From Metasolibacillus meyeri (GTDB taxonomy: Bacteria; Bacillota; Bacilli; Bacillales_A; Planococcaceae), in contig NZ_PYWN01000076.1 of NCBI RefSeq assembly GCF_003049505.1, forward strand, positions 1 to 49,622: a stretch of 49,622 nucleotides of DNA. The letters run 5' to 3'. Below the pieces are notes generated by a model. That model was given only the letters and a program-made list of their open reading frames with translations. It had not been told where the DNA came from and did no database searches. Of the stretch, positions 34,934 through 46,372 are shown piece after piece (position 1 is the stretch's first letter; the number at the start of each line of letters is the position of its first letter). Both the position numbers and the translations under genes were made by a program.

Positions 34934-36139
34934 TTAATCCAATACTTTAATACGAACTTTTTTACGCCCCCAGCTGTACGCCTGTTGCTTTGTTTGCATA
35001 AGTATATCAATTTTATTTCCTTTAATTGCGCCACCTGTATCTCCAGCTATTGCATAGCCATAGCCTTCAACCCATACTTTTGTTCCTAATGGAATGATGC
35101 TTGGGTCCACTGCAATTAATTTTAAATCAGGATTACTACGCAAGTTGACACCTGCTGCTGAAATACCTGAACAACCATTGCAATATGGTGTATACGCCGT
35201 TGCTGTTACATAAAACTCTTTGCCACCAGCAGGCGCAGCTGCATTACTACGCGAAACACTGGCAGTTACAACTTTTGTTCCTACGGCTACAACCTTCGTT
35301 GTCGGCTCCTTTGTCACCTTTTCAGATTTCAATGATTTATCGACAACTTTACCATTTTCTTTTACTACTGTGTAAGTGCGCTCTACTTTCCCTGCTACAC
35401 CTTCTGTTACAACCTTTTCTTTGCCCTTAAGCAACGAAGAATCGTTTTTCTTTTCGACTGCGAAATCAACGGATTCTTCCACTACATCGGTAACCTTTTC
35501 TACGCGAACAACTACGATTTTTTCTTCTGGAGCGATAACGTCCTCCAGTTTATTCTCGACACGATCAAATTCACCTAATTGAATTTCTTGTTGTTTTAAA
35601 AAGTTAGCGACCGTAGTCGAAGTGGACCAAACTTGTCTCTTCTCTAAGCCATCGACAAGCGTTAACTGAAACGCCTTTTGAATATCGATTTTGTTATCTG
35701 CCTCTACTTCAGTATTTAAGCTTTGCGATACTTTATCGTGCTCTGTTACCTCGATATTTGCTTCTTCCAAAATGTTCTTCACTACTTTTTCAGTTGTCCA
35801 TACACTTGACTCTTCCCCGTCAACTGAAACGATTACTTCTCTTGCCTGTTCCCATTCAATCGTCATTCCACTAACGATTTTGGTATCTACTGAGGGTGTT
35901 ACTTTATCATATTCTGATACGTTAATGTCGCGCGCCTGTAAAAGCTCGCCAACAGTTTCTGCGTGTGTTGTTACTTTTTGCTCTTCCCCGTTCGCCATAA
36001 TAACGACAGGTGATTTCGTTCCTTGGAAAAGAACGAATGAAATTACAGCTGCAAACAAGACAAACGATAATATTTTTGTTCTTGTTTCCTTGCTCCTCAA
36101 TGAACCTAAGAACTGGCTTTTCATGGAATTATTTGACAT
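34934..36139 (-). CDS. yabE: YabE/Rpf-like cell-wall hydrolase with 3D domain
   Basis: The 401-residue protein has a short cytoplasmic start, a membrane anchor or signal (ILSFVLFAAVISFVLFQG, about residues 22-40), three DUF348 modules, a G5 domain (VEKKNDSSL...TYTVVKENGKVV), and a C-terminal 3D domain (FYVTATAYTPYC, AVDPSIIPLGTKVWVEGYGY, AIAGDTGGAIKGNKIDI) with the conserved Asp residues of RpfB/MltA-like lytic transglycosylases. It probably cleaves peptidoglycan. ATG at 36139 has AAGGAGG nine bases upstream; an earlier frame start is less likely. Confidence 0.92.
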   Translation of the reverse strand: MSNNSMKSQFLGSLRSKETRTKILSFVLFAAVISFVLFQGTKSPVVIMANGEEQKVTTHAETVGELLQARDINVSEYDKVTPSVDTKIVSGMTIEWEQAREVIVSVDGEESSVWTTEKVVKNILEEANIEVTEHDKVSQSLNTEVEADNKIDIQKAFQLTLVDGLEKRQVWSTSTTVANFLKQQEIQLGEFDRVENKLEDVIAPEEKIVVVRVEKVTDVVEESVDFAVEKKNDSSLLKGKEKVVTEGVAGKVERTYTVVKENGKVVDKSLKSEKVTKEPTTKVVAVGTKVVTASVSRSNAAAPAGGKEFYVTATAYTPYCNGCSGISAAGVNLRSNPDLKLIAVDPSIIPLGTKVWVEGYGYAIAGDTGGAIKGNKIDILMQTKQQAYSWGRKKVRIKVLD

Positions 36140-36216
36140 GAAAATACGCCTCCTTGATACTCGCTGAATTATACGGACTAGATTTCGAGCTGTCAACCAT
36201 AAAGTTTTTTAGCCGT

Positions 36217-36239
36217 TAAAAAACACTTTAAAAAAAGTG
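36217..36239 (-). terminator. Weak tatD terminator
   Basis: CACTT/AAGTG stem followed by T6 on the minus strand, about 30 bases after tatD. Confidence 0.4.
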
Positions 36240-36272
36240 CTTTAAATGCAGTATTGGAGGCGTCTTCACAAT

Positions 36273-37049
36273 TTAAACATCCAATTTTAAAAAACGTATT
36301 GCATTTGCCGTCGTTACATTAGCAACTTCTTCCAAAGAAAGCTCTTTTTGTCTCGCAATTTCCTCTGCAACTAAAGGCACATAAGAGGGCTCATTTCTTT
36401 TACCTCTATATGGGTGTGGAGCTAAGTACGGCGCATCCGTTTCAATCAATAAGTGCTCTAGCGGTATTTCCTTTGCAACTTCCTTCGGTTGTCGTGCATT
36501 TTTGAATGTCACGGGGCCTCCTAAGCTAATCATGAAATTCATATTGATACATTCACGTGCTGTTTCCACGCTGCCTCCAAAGCAGTGCATAATACCGCCA
36601 ACAGTAGCAGCATTTTCTTCACGTAAAATACGCACGACATCGCCTGTCGCATCTCGATTATGGATGATAATTGGTAAATCCAATTTTTGTGCTAGCTTAA
36701 TTTGCTTACGGAACCAAAATTCCTGTATATCTTTTGGTGACTTGTCCCAATAGTAATCAAGTCCCATTTCGCCAATACCGACTACTTTGGGATGTGCTGC
36801 AAGCTCCTCGATCCATGTTAAATCCTTCTCTGTACAATCAATCGCATCAACAGGATGCCAGCCAATGACCGCATAAATAAAATCATGCTCTTCAACTAAT
36901 GCCATTGCACGCTCAATTGTTTTACGATCAAAGCCGATAACAACCATTTTTTCGACTTTTGCTTCTAGAGCACGATCAATCACTTGCTGTAAATCATCAT
37001 CATATTGGTCTGCATTTAAATGCACATGTGTATCTATAAAAGTTGCCAT
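36273..37049 (-). CDS. tatD: TatD-family DNase/metal hydrolase (YabD)
   Basis: The 258-residue TIM-barrel metalloenzyme has metal motifs FIDTHVHLN, IGEMGLDYYWD, IIIHNRDATGD, GIMHCFGG and LIETDAPYLAPHPYRG, all intact. TatD proteins are 3'-5' exonucleases or related hydrolases. It lies between metS and yabE as in B. subtilis. Bases 37050-37247 show nothing of note. Confidence 0.94.
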   Translation of the reverse strand: MATFIDTHVHLNADQYDDDLQQVIDRALEAKVEKMVVIGFDRKTIERAMALVEEHDFIYAVIGWHPVDAIDCTEKDLTWIEELAAHPKVVGIGEMGLDYYWDKSPKDIQEFWFRKQIKLAQKLDLPIIIHNRDATGDVVRILREENAATVGGIMHCFGGSVETARECINMNFMISLGGPVTFKNARQPKEVAKEIPLEHLLIETDAPYLAPHPYRGKRNEPSYVPLVAEEIARQKELSLEEVANVTTANAIRFLKLDV

Positions 37050-37247
37050 TTTTCATTACTCCTGACGTATATTTTATTTGATTGAATTATTTCTTAGTTT
37101 TCAGAAACATTACATTTGTATTACAAAAAAGGTGTGGTTTGTGACATTATATAAACACAGAATATTTTTTTGGTCACAAAAGCCTAATTAATACCCTTAT
37201 TTTACATATTTTAATTATGTTAATATAACTTAATCTCCTTGAATAGA

Positions 37248-37284
37248 AAGAGCCTGTCGTCAATAAATTTTCCAACAGGCTCTT
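37248..37284 (-). terminator. metS terminator
   Basis: AAGAGCCTGT/ACAGGCTCTT stem, then TTCTATTC on the minus strand, directly after metS. Confidence 0.65.
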
Positions 37285-37290
37285 CATATA

Positions 37291-39264
<1,974 letters not shown>

Positions 39265-39285
39265 TTACTTTGCAATATAATATCT

Positions 39286-39314
39286 ATTCTATCGGAGTCC
39301 GAATTTCGTTTCAA
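39286..39314 (-). promoter_or_regulatory. Sigma-A promoter of metS
   Basis: TTGAAA, 17 bases, TAGAAT, about 35 bases upstream of the GTG start. Confidence 0.7.
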
Positions 39315-39667
39315 TGATAGAATATTAAAGCTTTTTTGTCTAAAATATTGATATAGCTATGAAAGAGATAAAATGACTCTTCACTCTATAGAATTTCCAT
39401 ACATCCCTGCGGACTGTTAGTTTCACTTATGAAGATTTATCTCTTATTTTAACTGCGTCTCTTTCGGTACCATAAATATTGTTACTGGTGTTACACTTTC
39501 TTGCAGAAGGACAGCCTGTTAATACGAGATTTAAAATGATACTTTCTTAATTTCTTTTGGTATTTCTCAACCTTAAAATTGACCAATTTAAAAAATCATC
39601 AATTTTGACTAAAAAACAACACACTTTCCTATTTTTTAGTTAGCTTCTCCTTATAAGCAGTAAACAA

Positions 39668-39696
39668 TTCGACAAATTATGTCGAATTTTGTAGAA
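39668..39696 (+). promoter_or_regulatory. Upstream Spo0A-box cluster
   Basis: TTCGACA (inverted box, 39668), TGTCGAA (39680) and TGTAGAA (39690). The last two are tandem boxes with a 10-base step. The 18 bases TGTCGAATTTTGTAGAAT are repeated exactly at 39870. A second, upstream abrB promoter may lie here, but I could not place it. Confidence 0.6.
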
Positions 39697-39819
39697 TAGA
39701 GATAAATAAATAAATTAATATTTATCTTAATTATATCCTAATTTCTCTCAATAAAACGCTGTTTTTACTTGATTTTTAACAAATCATTTATAAAGTAACT
39801 TTTTTTTCAAACTAATTTA

Positions 39820-39848
39820 TTGACGATTATGTAATTACTTGGTATGAT
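39820..39848 (+). promoter_or_regulatory. Sigma-A promoter of abrB
   Basis: TTGACG, exactly 17 bases, TATGAT. Expected start of transcription near 39855, 67 bases ahead of the ATG. Confidence 0.8.
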
Positions 39849-39869
39849 TCATTCTAGACAAGCAATTCA

Positions 39870-39886
39870 TGTCGAATTTTGTAGAA
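39870..39886 (+). promoter_or_regulatory. Spo0A boxes just downstream of the abrB promoter
   Basis: Tandem TGTCGAA and TGTAGAA at about +15 to +31. In B. subtilis two 0A boxes with the same 10-base step lie just downstream of the abrB start, where Spo0A~P represses it. Confidence 0.8.
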
Positions 39887-39921
39887 TTGTTATACAATTT
39901 ATTTTAGGGAGGAATTATATT

Positions 39922-40200
39922 ATGAAATCAACTGGTATTGTTCGTAAAGTAGATGAATTAGGACGTGTGGTAATTCCAATTGAATTACGCCGTACATTAG
40001 GTATTGCAGAAAAAGACGCTTTAGAAATTTATGTAGATGATGATAAAATCATCTTAAAAAAATACATGCCAAATATGACATGTGCTGTAACTGGTGAAGT
40101 ATCTGATGATAACTTACGCCTTGTAGGTGGTAAATTAATTTTAAGCCCAGAAGGTGCAGATTTATTAATCAAAGAGATCCAAGAAGGCTTAAAAAAATAA
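39922..40200 (+). CDS. abrB: AbrB transition-state regulator
   Basis: The 92-residue protein starts MKSTGIVRKVDELGRVVIPI, the swapped-hairpin DNA-binding domain, followed by the short AbrB multimerisation tail with a Cys in NMTCAVTGEV. AbrB represses stationary-phase genes, spoVG among them, during growth and is itself shut off by Spo0A~P. The ATG has TAGGGAGG upstream; a frame start 26 codons earlier is not used. It is the only core gene in the window on the plus strand, divergent from metS. Confidence 0.96.
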   Translation: MKSTGIVRKVDELGRVVIPIELRRTLGIAEKDALEIYVDDDKIILKKYMPNMTCAVTGEVSDDNLRLVGGKLILSPEGADLLIKEIQEGLKK

Positions 40201-40208
40201 TGTAAAGA

Positions 40209-40252
40209 GGCTTTTGAGAAATGTAGGAACTAGCCTACATTTCTCAAAAGCC
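40209..40252. terminator. Bidirectional terminator abrB/rsmI
   Basis: A perfect 19-bp stem (GGCTTTTGAGAAATGTAGG and its complement) between the convergent abrB and rsmI genes. Confidence 0.85.
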
Positions 40253-40277
40253 ATTTGCATTTTCTTGAAATTATCTT

Positions 40278-41147
40278 TTATTGATGATACGCCTGATATA
40301 CGTCTCGCTTTGGCAAATTGCGCTGTTTTGCGACTTCTTTAATCGCTTCCTTCGACGACATTTGCGTTTCTTCTATTATATACTCCACATGCTCTTCAAT
40401 TGTCATATCCGTCCAAAATTGTTGCTCGTCCTCATCATCTACCTCTGTACTTCCTTCAAGCACAATACAAAATTCTCCACGAATTTCGTTATTTGTAGTC
40501 CATTCAAGTGCTTCCACCACAGTACCGCGCAAAAATTCTTCAAATTTCTTTGTTAGCTCTCGTGCTAACGTTATACGCCGATTCCCCAGAACAAGCTCAA
40601 TATCCTTTAACGCATCCTTTAAACGGTGAGGTGCTTCATAGAAAATCATCGTTTCCTGACGCTTTTTTAAATTTTCAAGTTGTAAACGGCGCTCTTTTTT
40701 GTTGCGGTTTAAAAAGCCGAAAAAATAAAATGGTTGTGGGGCAATGCCCGAAGCAATCAAAGCGGTTAACGCTGCATTCGCTCCTGGAATCGGCACAACT
40801 GCAAAGTCCTCTGCAATTGCCTTCATCGCAATATCAGCACCAGGGTCAGAAATACAAGGTAAGCCTGCGTCACTAACAAGCGCAACCGATTTCCCTTCGC
40901 GCAAGTATTGCAAAAGTTTCTCTCCACCAGCCTCTATATTATGCTCATGGTAGCTGACAAGCGGTGTTGTAATCTCGAAATAATGACAAAGCTTTTTCGT
41001 ATTACGCGTATCCTCTGCCGCAATAACATCAACTTCCTTTAAAATGCGTAAAGCACGTATCGTCATATCTTCCAAATTGCCAATCGGTGTTGCCACTAAA
41101 TATAAGCATGCACCTATCTCATGCTGGCTGCTCTTTTGTGATTTCAT
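40278..41147 (-). CDS. rsmI: RsmI, 16S rRNA 2'-O-methyltransferase
   Basis: The 289-residue protein has the tetrapyrrole-methylase-like fold: YLVATPIGNLEDMTIRALRI, AAEDTRNTKKL, SDAGLPCISDPGADIA, FYEAPHRLKDAL. RsmI methylates the ribose of C1402 in 16S rRNA. A C-terminal helical tail (TIEEHVEYIIEETQMSSKEA) is typical of Bacillus YabC. Confidence 0.95.
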   Translation of the reverse strand: MKSQKSSQHEIGACLYLVATPIGNLEDMTIRALRILKEVDVIAAEDTRNTKKLCHYFEITTPLVSYHEHNIEAGGEKLLQYLREGKSVALVSDAGLPCISDPGADIAMKAIAEDFAVVPIPGANAALTALIASGIAPQPFYFFGFLNRNKKERRLQLENLKKRQETMIFYEAPHRLKDALKDIELVLGNRRITLARELTKKFEEFLRGTVVEALEWTTNNEIRGEFCIVLEGSTEVDDEDEQQFWTDMTIEEHVEYIIEETQMSSKEAIKEVAKQRNLPKRDVYQAYHQ

Positions 41148-41203
41148 GTACTCTCCCCCTAACTCTCATCGCCTAAGTATACACCATTATGCTATTATCA
41201 AAC

Positions 41204-41242
41204 AAAAAAGCGTAAAGTGTGTTAGTTCACTTTCGCTTTTTT
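41204..41242 (-). terminator. yazA terminator
   Basis: AAAAAAGCGAAAGTG pairs with CACTTTACGCTTTTTT (one bulge) and continues T-rich on the minus strand, in the yazA-rsmI gap. Confidence 0.75.
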
Positions 41243-41296
41243 GTCGAAACATACCTTACTTAGAAAATGATACTTTTCTTTTACAACGTTAAAATA

Positions 41297-41584
41297 CTAA
41301 ATTTTTCGTTGCTGGGAAGTCGCTCCTCCAGCACTACTTATGTAAATCTCCTTTTTCTCACGTGTTAATTGCTTAAAAGCGTATTCCTTTTGCATCGCCT
41401 CTCGCTTTGTCACGTATTCCTCACAATAAATACATGTCACAGGTAAGCGCACTCTTGTATATTTTGCGCCTTTACCTGCATTATGAACAGCAACCCGTCG
41501 CTCCAAATCATTTGTATACCCTGCATAGAAAGAGCCATCTCCGCATTGCAGTACATAAAAATAATGCTTAGCTATGTTCTCCAT
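41297..41584 (-). CDS. yazA: GIY-YIG nuclease-like protein (YazA)
   Basis: The product of about 95 residues is a lone GIY-YIG domain: [48 protein letters not shown]. Members resemble SLX1/UvrC nuclease domains; the cellular role is unknown. It overlaps trmN6 by 17 bases. A GTG four codons upstream (41596) is an alternative start. Confidence 0.88.
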   Translation of the reverse strand: MENIAKHYFYVLQCGDGSFYAGYTNDLERRVAVHNAGKGAKYTRVRLPVTCIYCEEYVTKREAMQKEYAFKQLTREKKEIYISSAGGATSQQRKI

Positions 41585-42317
41585 ATAAAAGTTCACTCAC
41601 TTCTGACGTATAATTATTATCCTTATCATACACATAAAGGGGCGGTAAAATTTTTAAATCAGGCTTGCCATCTTTAATTCCTTCTATTAATAATGTATTT
41701 GCTTCCTTACCCATTTTCGGGTAAACAAAGCGAATACGCTTTGGCTCTAAACGATGTGCCCTCATGGCTGTCACAATATCAAGCAAACGACCTGGTCGAT
41801 GAACAAAGGCGGCCTTTCCACCTTGCTTTAGTAAACGGCTTGCAGCAAAGATTGCTTCTTCTAATGTTAAATGTATTTCATGACGCGCAATTGCATAATG
41901 CTCACTCATATTTTTATCGCTCATCTCATGTGCTAAAAAATACGGTGGATTACATGTTACCGCATCATATTTTTCAACACCTAATTGATCAGCCGCTTCC
42001 TTCACATCACCTAATGTCATTGTAATTTGCTGCTCTAAACTATTATAGCGTATACTTCGGCAAGCCATATCGTATAATCTTGGCTGCAATTCTACACCCG
42101 TTATTTGCGCCTTTGTACGTGCACTTAAAAATAATGGAATGACGCCGTTCCCAGAACATAAATCCACAATATGCCCTTTATTTTTCGGCACATTGATAAA
42201 ACGTGCTAACAATACAGCATCTAAGGAAAAAGAAAACACCGAAGGGCTTTGAATAATGCGTAAATCCTCTGCTAATAAATAATCTAATCGCTCATCATCC
42301 TGTAACCATTGTTCCAT
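41568..42317 (-). CDS. TrmN6-like tRNA1(Val) adenine methyltransferase (YabB)
   Basis: The 249-residue SAM enzyme has [15 protein letters not shown] as motif I and CNPPYF as catalytic motif IV, matching TrmN6/YfiC-like N6-methyltransferases. The start at 42317 has AAGGGAG eight bases upstream; an 18-codon longer frame runs into the hairpin at 42353. It forms the usual yabA-trmN6-yazA-rsmI series. Confidence 0.9.
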   Translation of the reverse strand: MEQWLQDDERLDYLLAEDLRIIQSPSVFSFSLDAVLLARFINVPKNKGHIVDLCSGNGVIPLFLSARTKAQITGVELQPRLYDMACRSIRYNSLEQQITMTLGDVKEAADQLGVEKYDAVTCNPPYFLAHEMSDKNMSEHYAIARHEIHLTLEEAIFAASRLLKQGGKAAFVHRPGRLLDIVTAMRAHRLEPKRIRFVYPKMGKEANTLLIEGIKDGKPDLKILPPLYVYDKDNNYTSEVSELLYGEHS

Positions 42318-42352
42318 TTTTAAAACTCCCTTAGCTTTTTTCATTATAAAAA

Positions 42353-42384
42353 GGAGTGTCTGAAAAATCATTGTGAGACACTCC
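42353..42384. terminator. Hairpin upstream of trmN6
   Basis: GGAGTGTCT/AGACACTCC, 9-bp perfect stem. Without a clear T run it could also act in the leader of trmN6. Confidence 0.45.
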
Positions 42385-42404
42385 CCCTAATTAATATAAA
42401 AATT

Positions 42405-42444
42405 GGGGCTATCTGAAAAGGTATTTCCCCTTTTAAACAGCCCC
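42405..42444 (-). terminator. yabA terminator (GGACAGCCC type)
   Basis: GGGGCTGTTTAAAAGG pairs imperfectly with CCTTTTCAGATAGCCCC, followed by AATTTTT on the minus strand. Confidence 0.65.
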
Positions 42445-42456
42445 CCTTTCCATTAA

Positions 42457-42807
42457 CTATGTTGTTTTATTTAAAAACGATAGGCAAAACAAGCAATCCT
42501 CACCTTTACGTGAGCTACCAAAATGAACATGACATACATGAAACCCCTCATGGTAAAGACGAGCTAAATTATCGTAGCCTTCGCCCACATCTGCCACATC
42601 ATCACTTTTGCGTTCCTCAGTTTGTACCGCTTCATTTGATTGCAATTCATCTAAGCGCGCACGTAGGTGAAGATTTTCTGCTTGGAGTGTTTGATGCTCC
42701 TCCATCATATGTGCAACAAACTGCTTTAAATAGTTAAATTGCTCCTGTATCGCTTCAAGCTGTTGTTCGAATTCCATAACGGTATTTAAGAAATTACGGT
42801 CCTTCAC
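42457..42807 (-). CDS. yabA: YabA, replication initiation control protein
   Basis: The 116-residue protein has an N-terminal coiled coil ([20 protein letters not shown], residues 8-55), an acidic linker and a C-terminal zinc-binding region ([20 protein letters not shown]). YabA links DnaA and DnaN and restrains new initiation. It lies behind ricT, as in B. subtilis. Confidence 0.93.
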   Translation of the reverse strand: MKDRNFLNTVMEFEQQLEAIQEQFNYLKQFVAHMMEEHQTLQAENLHLRARLDELQSNEAVQTEERKSDDVADVGEGYDNLARLYHEGFHVCHVHFGSSRKGEDCLFCLSFLNKTT

Positions 42808-42863
42808 TCAAGCCACCCCATTAAATCTTTATCTTTATTCAGATGAAGTCTATTACCTTTATG

Positions 42864-42924
42864 AATTACGCCTTGATGTAATAGTACCTAGTTTTTCCAC
42901 TAGATTTATTTACATCAAGACGTA
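42864..42924. repeat. 14-of-15 inverted repeat with AATTACGCC copy 3
   Basis: TACGCCTTGATGTAA (42867-42881) pairs with TTACATCAAGACGTA (42910-42924). The left arm contains a third AATTACGCC word. It lies between ricT and yabA. Confidence 0.55.
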
Positions 42925-42930
42925 TTTAGC

Positions 42931-43746
42931 CTATATGAGATTCCCCTCACATTGCAATATTTCATCGAGCGTATACTCTGCTGTTCGCTCTTGCTCCTGT
43001 AAATATACTTGAATTAACCGTTCTAGCACATTCAAGCCTATTACTTTGCCGATACCATTTGGTGTCATTGTTGTATCGCCGATATCTGGCATTCCTTCCT
43101 TTGCTGTTTCGTAATCGTCATTCTCATACTTTAAACAGCACATTAAACGACCGCAAAGCCCTGAGATCTTCGTCGGATTTAATGATAGATTTTGATCCTT
43201 TGCCATTTTTATTGATACGGGATCAAAATCACCTAAAAATGTAGAGCAACATAGCATTCGTCCACACGGGCCGATGCCACCTAATAATTTTGCCTCATCG
43301 CGCACGCCTATTTGACGCAGCTCGATACGCGTACGGAAAACTGATGCGAGATCTTTTACAAGCTCACGAAAATCAACTCGCCCCTCCGCAGTAAAATAAA
43401 AAATAATTTTATTGCGATCAAACGTATATTCCACATCGACTAGCTTCATATCTAAGCTATGTTCGATAATTTTAGCATTCGCTAAATTAAACGCACGCTT
43501 TGCTTCCGCCTGATTTTCATCAACTTGAATACGATCACGCTCATCCGCTGGGCGCACAACCTGCTTTAATGGTAAAACAACATCACTTTCTCCAACTTCC
43601 TTCGTTGGCACAATGACTTTACCATACTCAATGCCTCGCGCTGTTTCTACAATGACGTATTGATTCTCCTCTAATTCGTACATTGCCGGATCGAAATAAT
43701 ATATTTTGCCCGCTTTTTTAAAACGAACACCAACTACATTATACAA
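42931..43746 (-). CDS. ricT: RicT (YaaT), PSP1-domain protein
   Basis: The 271-residue PSP1 protein carries the cysteine sets GGIGPCGRMLCCSTFLG and GLCGRLMCCLKYE, which in B. subtilis RicT help hold iron-sulfur clusters in the RicA-RicF-RicT (Y-) complex. That complex supports RNase Y cleavage and Spo0A phosphorylation. It overlaps holB by 8 bases. Confidence 0.94.
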   Translation of the reverse strand: MYNVVGVRFKKAGKIYYFDPAMYELEENQYVIVETARGIEYGKVIVPTKEVGESDVVLPLKQVVRPADERDRIQVDENQAEAKRAFNLANAKIIEHSLDMKLVDVEYTFDRNKIIFYFTAEGRVDFRELVKDLASVFRTRIELRQIGVRDEAKLLGGIGPCGRMLCCSTFLGDFDPVSIKMAKDQNLSLNPTKISGLCGRLMCCLKYENDDYETAKEGMPDIGDTTMTPNGIGKVIGLNVLERLIQVYLQEQERTAEYTLDEILQCEGNLI

Positions 43747-44743
43747 ATGTGTACCCCTCCTGCAGATTCAGCATAAGCTGCTCCATCAACAACGTCCTAT
43801 TCATATTACGTTGTAGTTGCTGTCTAGCTTGTAAAATTGCCTGCATTTGATTTGATAATTGCTCGTATGTCGTGTGTAAGGCTATTTCCTTAAAAACTGG
43901 TAACATATCTGGATATGTGCAAGTAGATTCCATATTTGCTTTTAATGCCACAATATCGCGGTAAGCAAATAGCAGTAAATCAAGTGCCTGCTCCATCTCG
44001 CTTTTTTCTTTAAAGGAAGGTAGCCATTCCTCGTGTACGATTAACATCGATTCATGGACATTTTTTCTGACAGCTTCTATTAATTTTAACACTGTTTTTC
44101 TCGCATGTGCAAATAGCTCATCTTTTGCTAAAAAAAGTGCTGTTTCTAGTTCATTTGCTACCATACTCACCGTGGCTGCCATAGAATGTGTAATCTCTTG
44201 CTCTATTAATTGCTGCATAATGATATGTCGTGGTACGAGTGAAAATTTTATATGCTGACAGCGAGAACGGATCGTTGGCAATAGCGACTGAATTTGCTCC
44301 GTTAATAAAATCGCCATCACATTACCATCCGGCTCTTCTAAAAATTTTAACAGTGTATTTGCGGAAGCAACATTTAATTTATCAGCATGGTGCAGCACAT
44401 AAATCTTTCGCCCTTCTTCTGCCGCTGTCATCGTCATCTCTGAAATAAGCTCTCTCACCTGGTCGACTTTAATAAATTGTCCATCTGGTTCTATTTGTCG
44501 AACGTTTGGATGATTTCCCGAATCTACCCTAATACAATTTCGACATGTTTCACATGGAACATTATTCGACACATTTTCACATAACAATAGCTTTAAAAAA
44601 AACTGCATAACAGCTTTTTTTCCACTACCTTTTTCACCATCAAAAATATAGGCATGAACCATTCTATTTTTCTCGTAAATTGTTTGAATTTGCTTTATAA
44701 CTACAGGTTGTAGCATTTCTAGCTCATTCATATTATGTGCCAT
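43739..44743 (-). CDS. holB: HolB, DNA polymerase III delta' subunit
   Basis: The 334-residue clamp-loader protein has GEKGSGKKAVMQFFL as P-loop-like motif, a zinc module CENVSNNVPCETCRNC, VDQVRELI, LNVASANTLLKFLEEP and the sensor RSRCQ. ATG at 44743 follows AAGGTGAGG; a TTG five codons earlier coincides with this ribosome site. Confidence 0.94.
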   Translation of the reverse strand: MAHNMNELEMLQPVVIKQIQTIYEKNRMVHAYIFDGEKGSGKKAVMQFFLKLLLCENVSNNVPCETCRNCIRVDSGNHPNVRQIEPDGQFIKVDQVRELISEMTMTAAEEGRKIYVLHHADKLNVASANTLLKFLEEPDGNVMAILLTEQIQSLLPTIRSRCQHIKFSLVPRHIIMQQLIEQEITHSMAATVSMVANELETALFLAKDELFAHARKTVLKLIEAVRKNVHESMLIVHEEWLPSFKEKSEMEQALDLLLFAYRDIVALKANMESTCTYPDMLPVFKEIALHTTYEQLSNQMQAILQARQQLQRNMNRTLLMEQLMLNLQEGYTFV

Positions 44744-44771
44744 TTGCCTCACCTTCAACTATTCATGTTAG

Positions 44772-44809
44772 AAAAAAGCCCGTGTCATGTGGTGGAGACA
44801 CGGGTTTTT
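44772..44809. terminator. Bidirectional hairpin yaaR/holB
   Basis: CCCGTGTC/GACACGGG stem flanked by A6 and T5, three bases after yaaR. Confidence 0.8.
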
Positions 44810-45245
44810 ACATATATAGATTAATTAATAATCCTTTAATTTCACCTATTTTAGCTAACAGATCAATCGTTTCCTTTTCTTCATCTAACAAATCCTGCGC
44901 TAATTCAACAAGACGCTTATCAATTGTTTCAATGAGTTTTAAACGACGCCCTTCACCAAAGCGATTCCACGTATGTGATTGCTTCATTTCAAGGCCATAA
45001 TCAACAGCTTCTTGCAAAAAGCGTTTAATAAGCATTTTATAACGCGTTAGCTCACGCAAATTACGTGACCTTGCTACACGCTCTCCAGCGGCTGAAATAT
45101 CACCAAGCAAACGTGTTAATTGCTCTGTCTGCATTTTTGAGCCTTGCTTAACAACCATTTCCCCAAAACGATTAGCGCCTTGTGTTGTAGGCTTTAGTTC
45201 ATTGCGATTTGTATTCAGCACACGTAGGTCTTGATTAATTTTCAA
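44808..45245 (-). CDS. yaaR: YaaR (DUF327)
   Basis: The 145-residue helical protein matches YaaR: RELTRYKMLIKRFLQEAVDY, SHTWNRFGEGRRLKLIETID. No biochemical role is known. It lies between darA and holB, a conserved place. The hairpin directly behind the gene separates it from holB. Confidence 0.9.
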   Translation of the reverse strand: MKINQDLRVLNTNRNELKPTTQGANRFGEMVVKQGSKMQTEQLTRLLGDISAAGERVARSRNLRELTRYKMLIKRFLQEAVDYGLEMKQSHTWNRFGEGRRLKLIETIDKRLVELAQDLLDEEKETIDLLAKIGEIKGLLINLYM

Positions 45246-45282
45246 TGAATTCCCCTCCAGCGCTTTTTATCTTTCGTTCCGA

Positions 45283-45618
<336 letters not shown>

Positions 45619-45724
45619 TCACCCCTTCATTGAATTATGCCTTATCTTCACTCAGCTAGTCTATGCTGAATGCAAAGTTGATAGTATTATTATAGCACAA
45701 CCCTATCCTGCAATTCATTTACTT

Positions 45725-46354
45725 TTAAACTATAACCTCTTTTAAAATTTTCCAAACATCTTCCGTCACTTCATCCAACGATTTTGAAGCATCTACTATG
45801 CGAATTCGTTCAGGATAGCGACGTAGCACCTCTTCATAACCTGCATATACCTTCTCATGAAATACTAAGCTCTCAGCATCTAAGCGATTAATTTCATCTG
45901 AACGATTTGCTTGAATTCGTGCCAATCCAATCTGTGGCTGTAAATCAAAGAAAATTGTTAAATCAGGCATTCTTTTACCTATTGCAAACTCGTTAATACT
46001 CAAGACTTCATCCACACCAAGCGCTCTAGCAAAACCTTGATATGCAAGTGAAGAATCAATAAATCGGTCACACAATACATGCTTACCAGATTGAAGTGCA
46101 GGCACAATCTTTTCATAAAAATGCTGACTACGTGCAGCAGCATAAAGTAATGCTTCCGTATGCGCGTCCATTTCCTGATACGCTGGATTTAAAATAACTT
46201 CTCTAATATTTTCGGCAATGCGGATGCCTCCTGGCTCTCTCGTTGCTAAAAAATCAATGTTATGCTGCTCTAGGCGTTGTACAATATCCTTCAGCGCAGA
46301 TGTTTTCCCAGCTCCATCCGGTCCTTCAAACGTAATAAATAAATTGCTTACCAT
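45725..46354 (-). CDS. tmk: Thymidylate kinase
   Basis: The 209-residue kinase shows the P-loop [11 protein letters not shown], the DR motif ATREPGG, and the dTMP site [13 protein letters not shown]. It phosphorylates dTMP to dTDP. ATG at 46354 is preferred: it gives the usual length, with GGGGGA upstream. A start six codons earlier would lie against the yaaO stop. Confidence 0.95.
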   Translation of the reverse strand: MVSNLFITFEGPDGAGKTSALKDIVQRLEQHNIDFLATREPGGIRIAENIREVILNPAYQEMDAHTEALLYAAARSQHFYEKIVPALQSGKHVLCDRFIDSSLAYQGFARALGVDEVLSINEFAIGKRMPDLTIFFDLQPQIGLARIQANRSDEINRLDAESLVFHEKVYAGYEEVLRRYPERIRIVDASKSLDEVTEDVWKILKEVIV

Positions 46355-46372
46355 GTTGTTATATTCCCCCAT

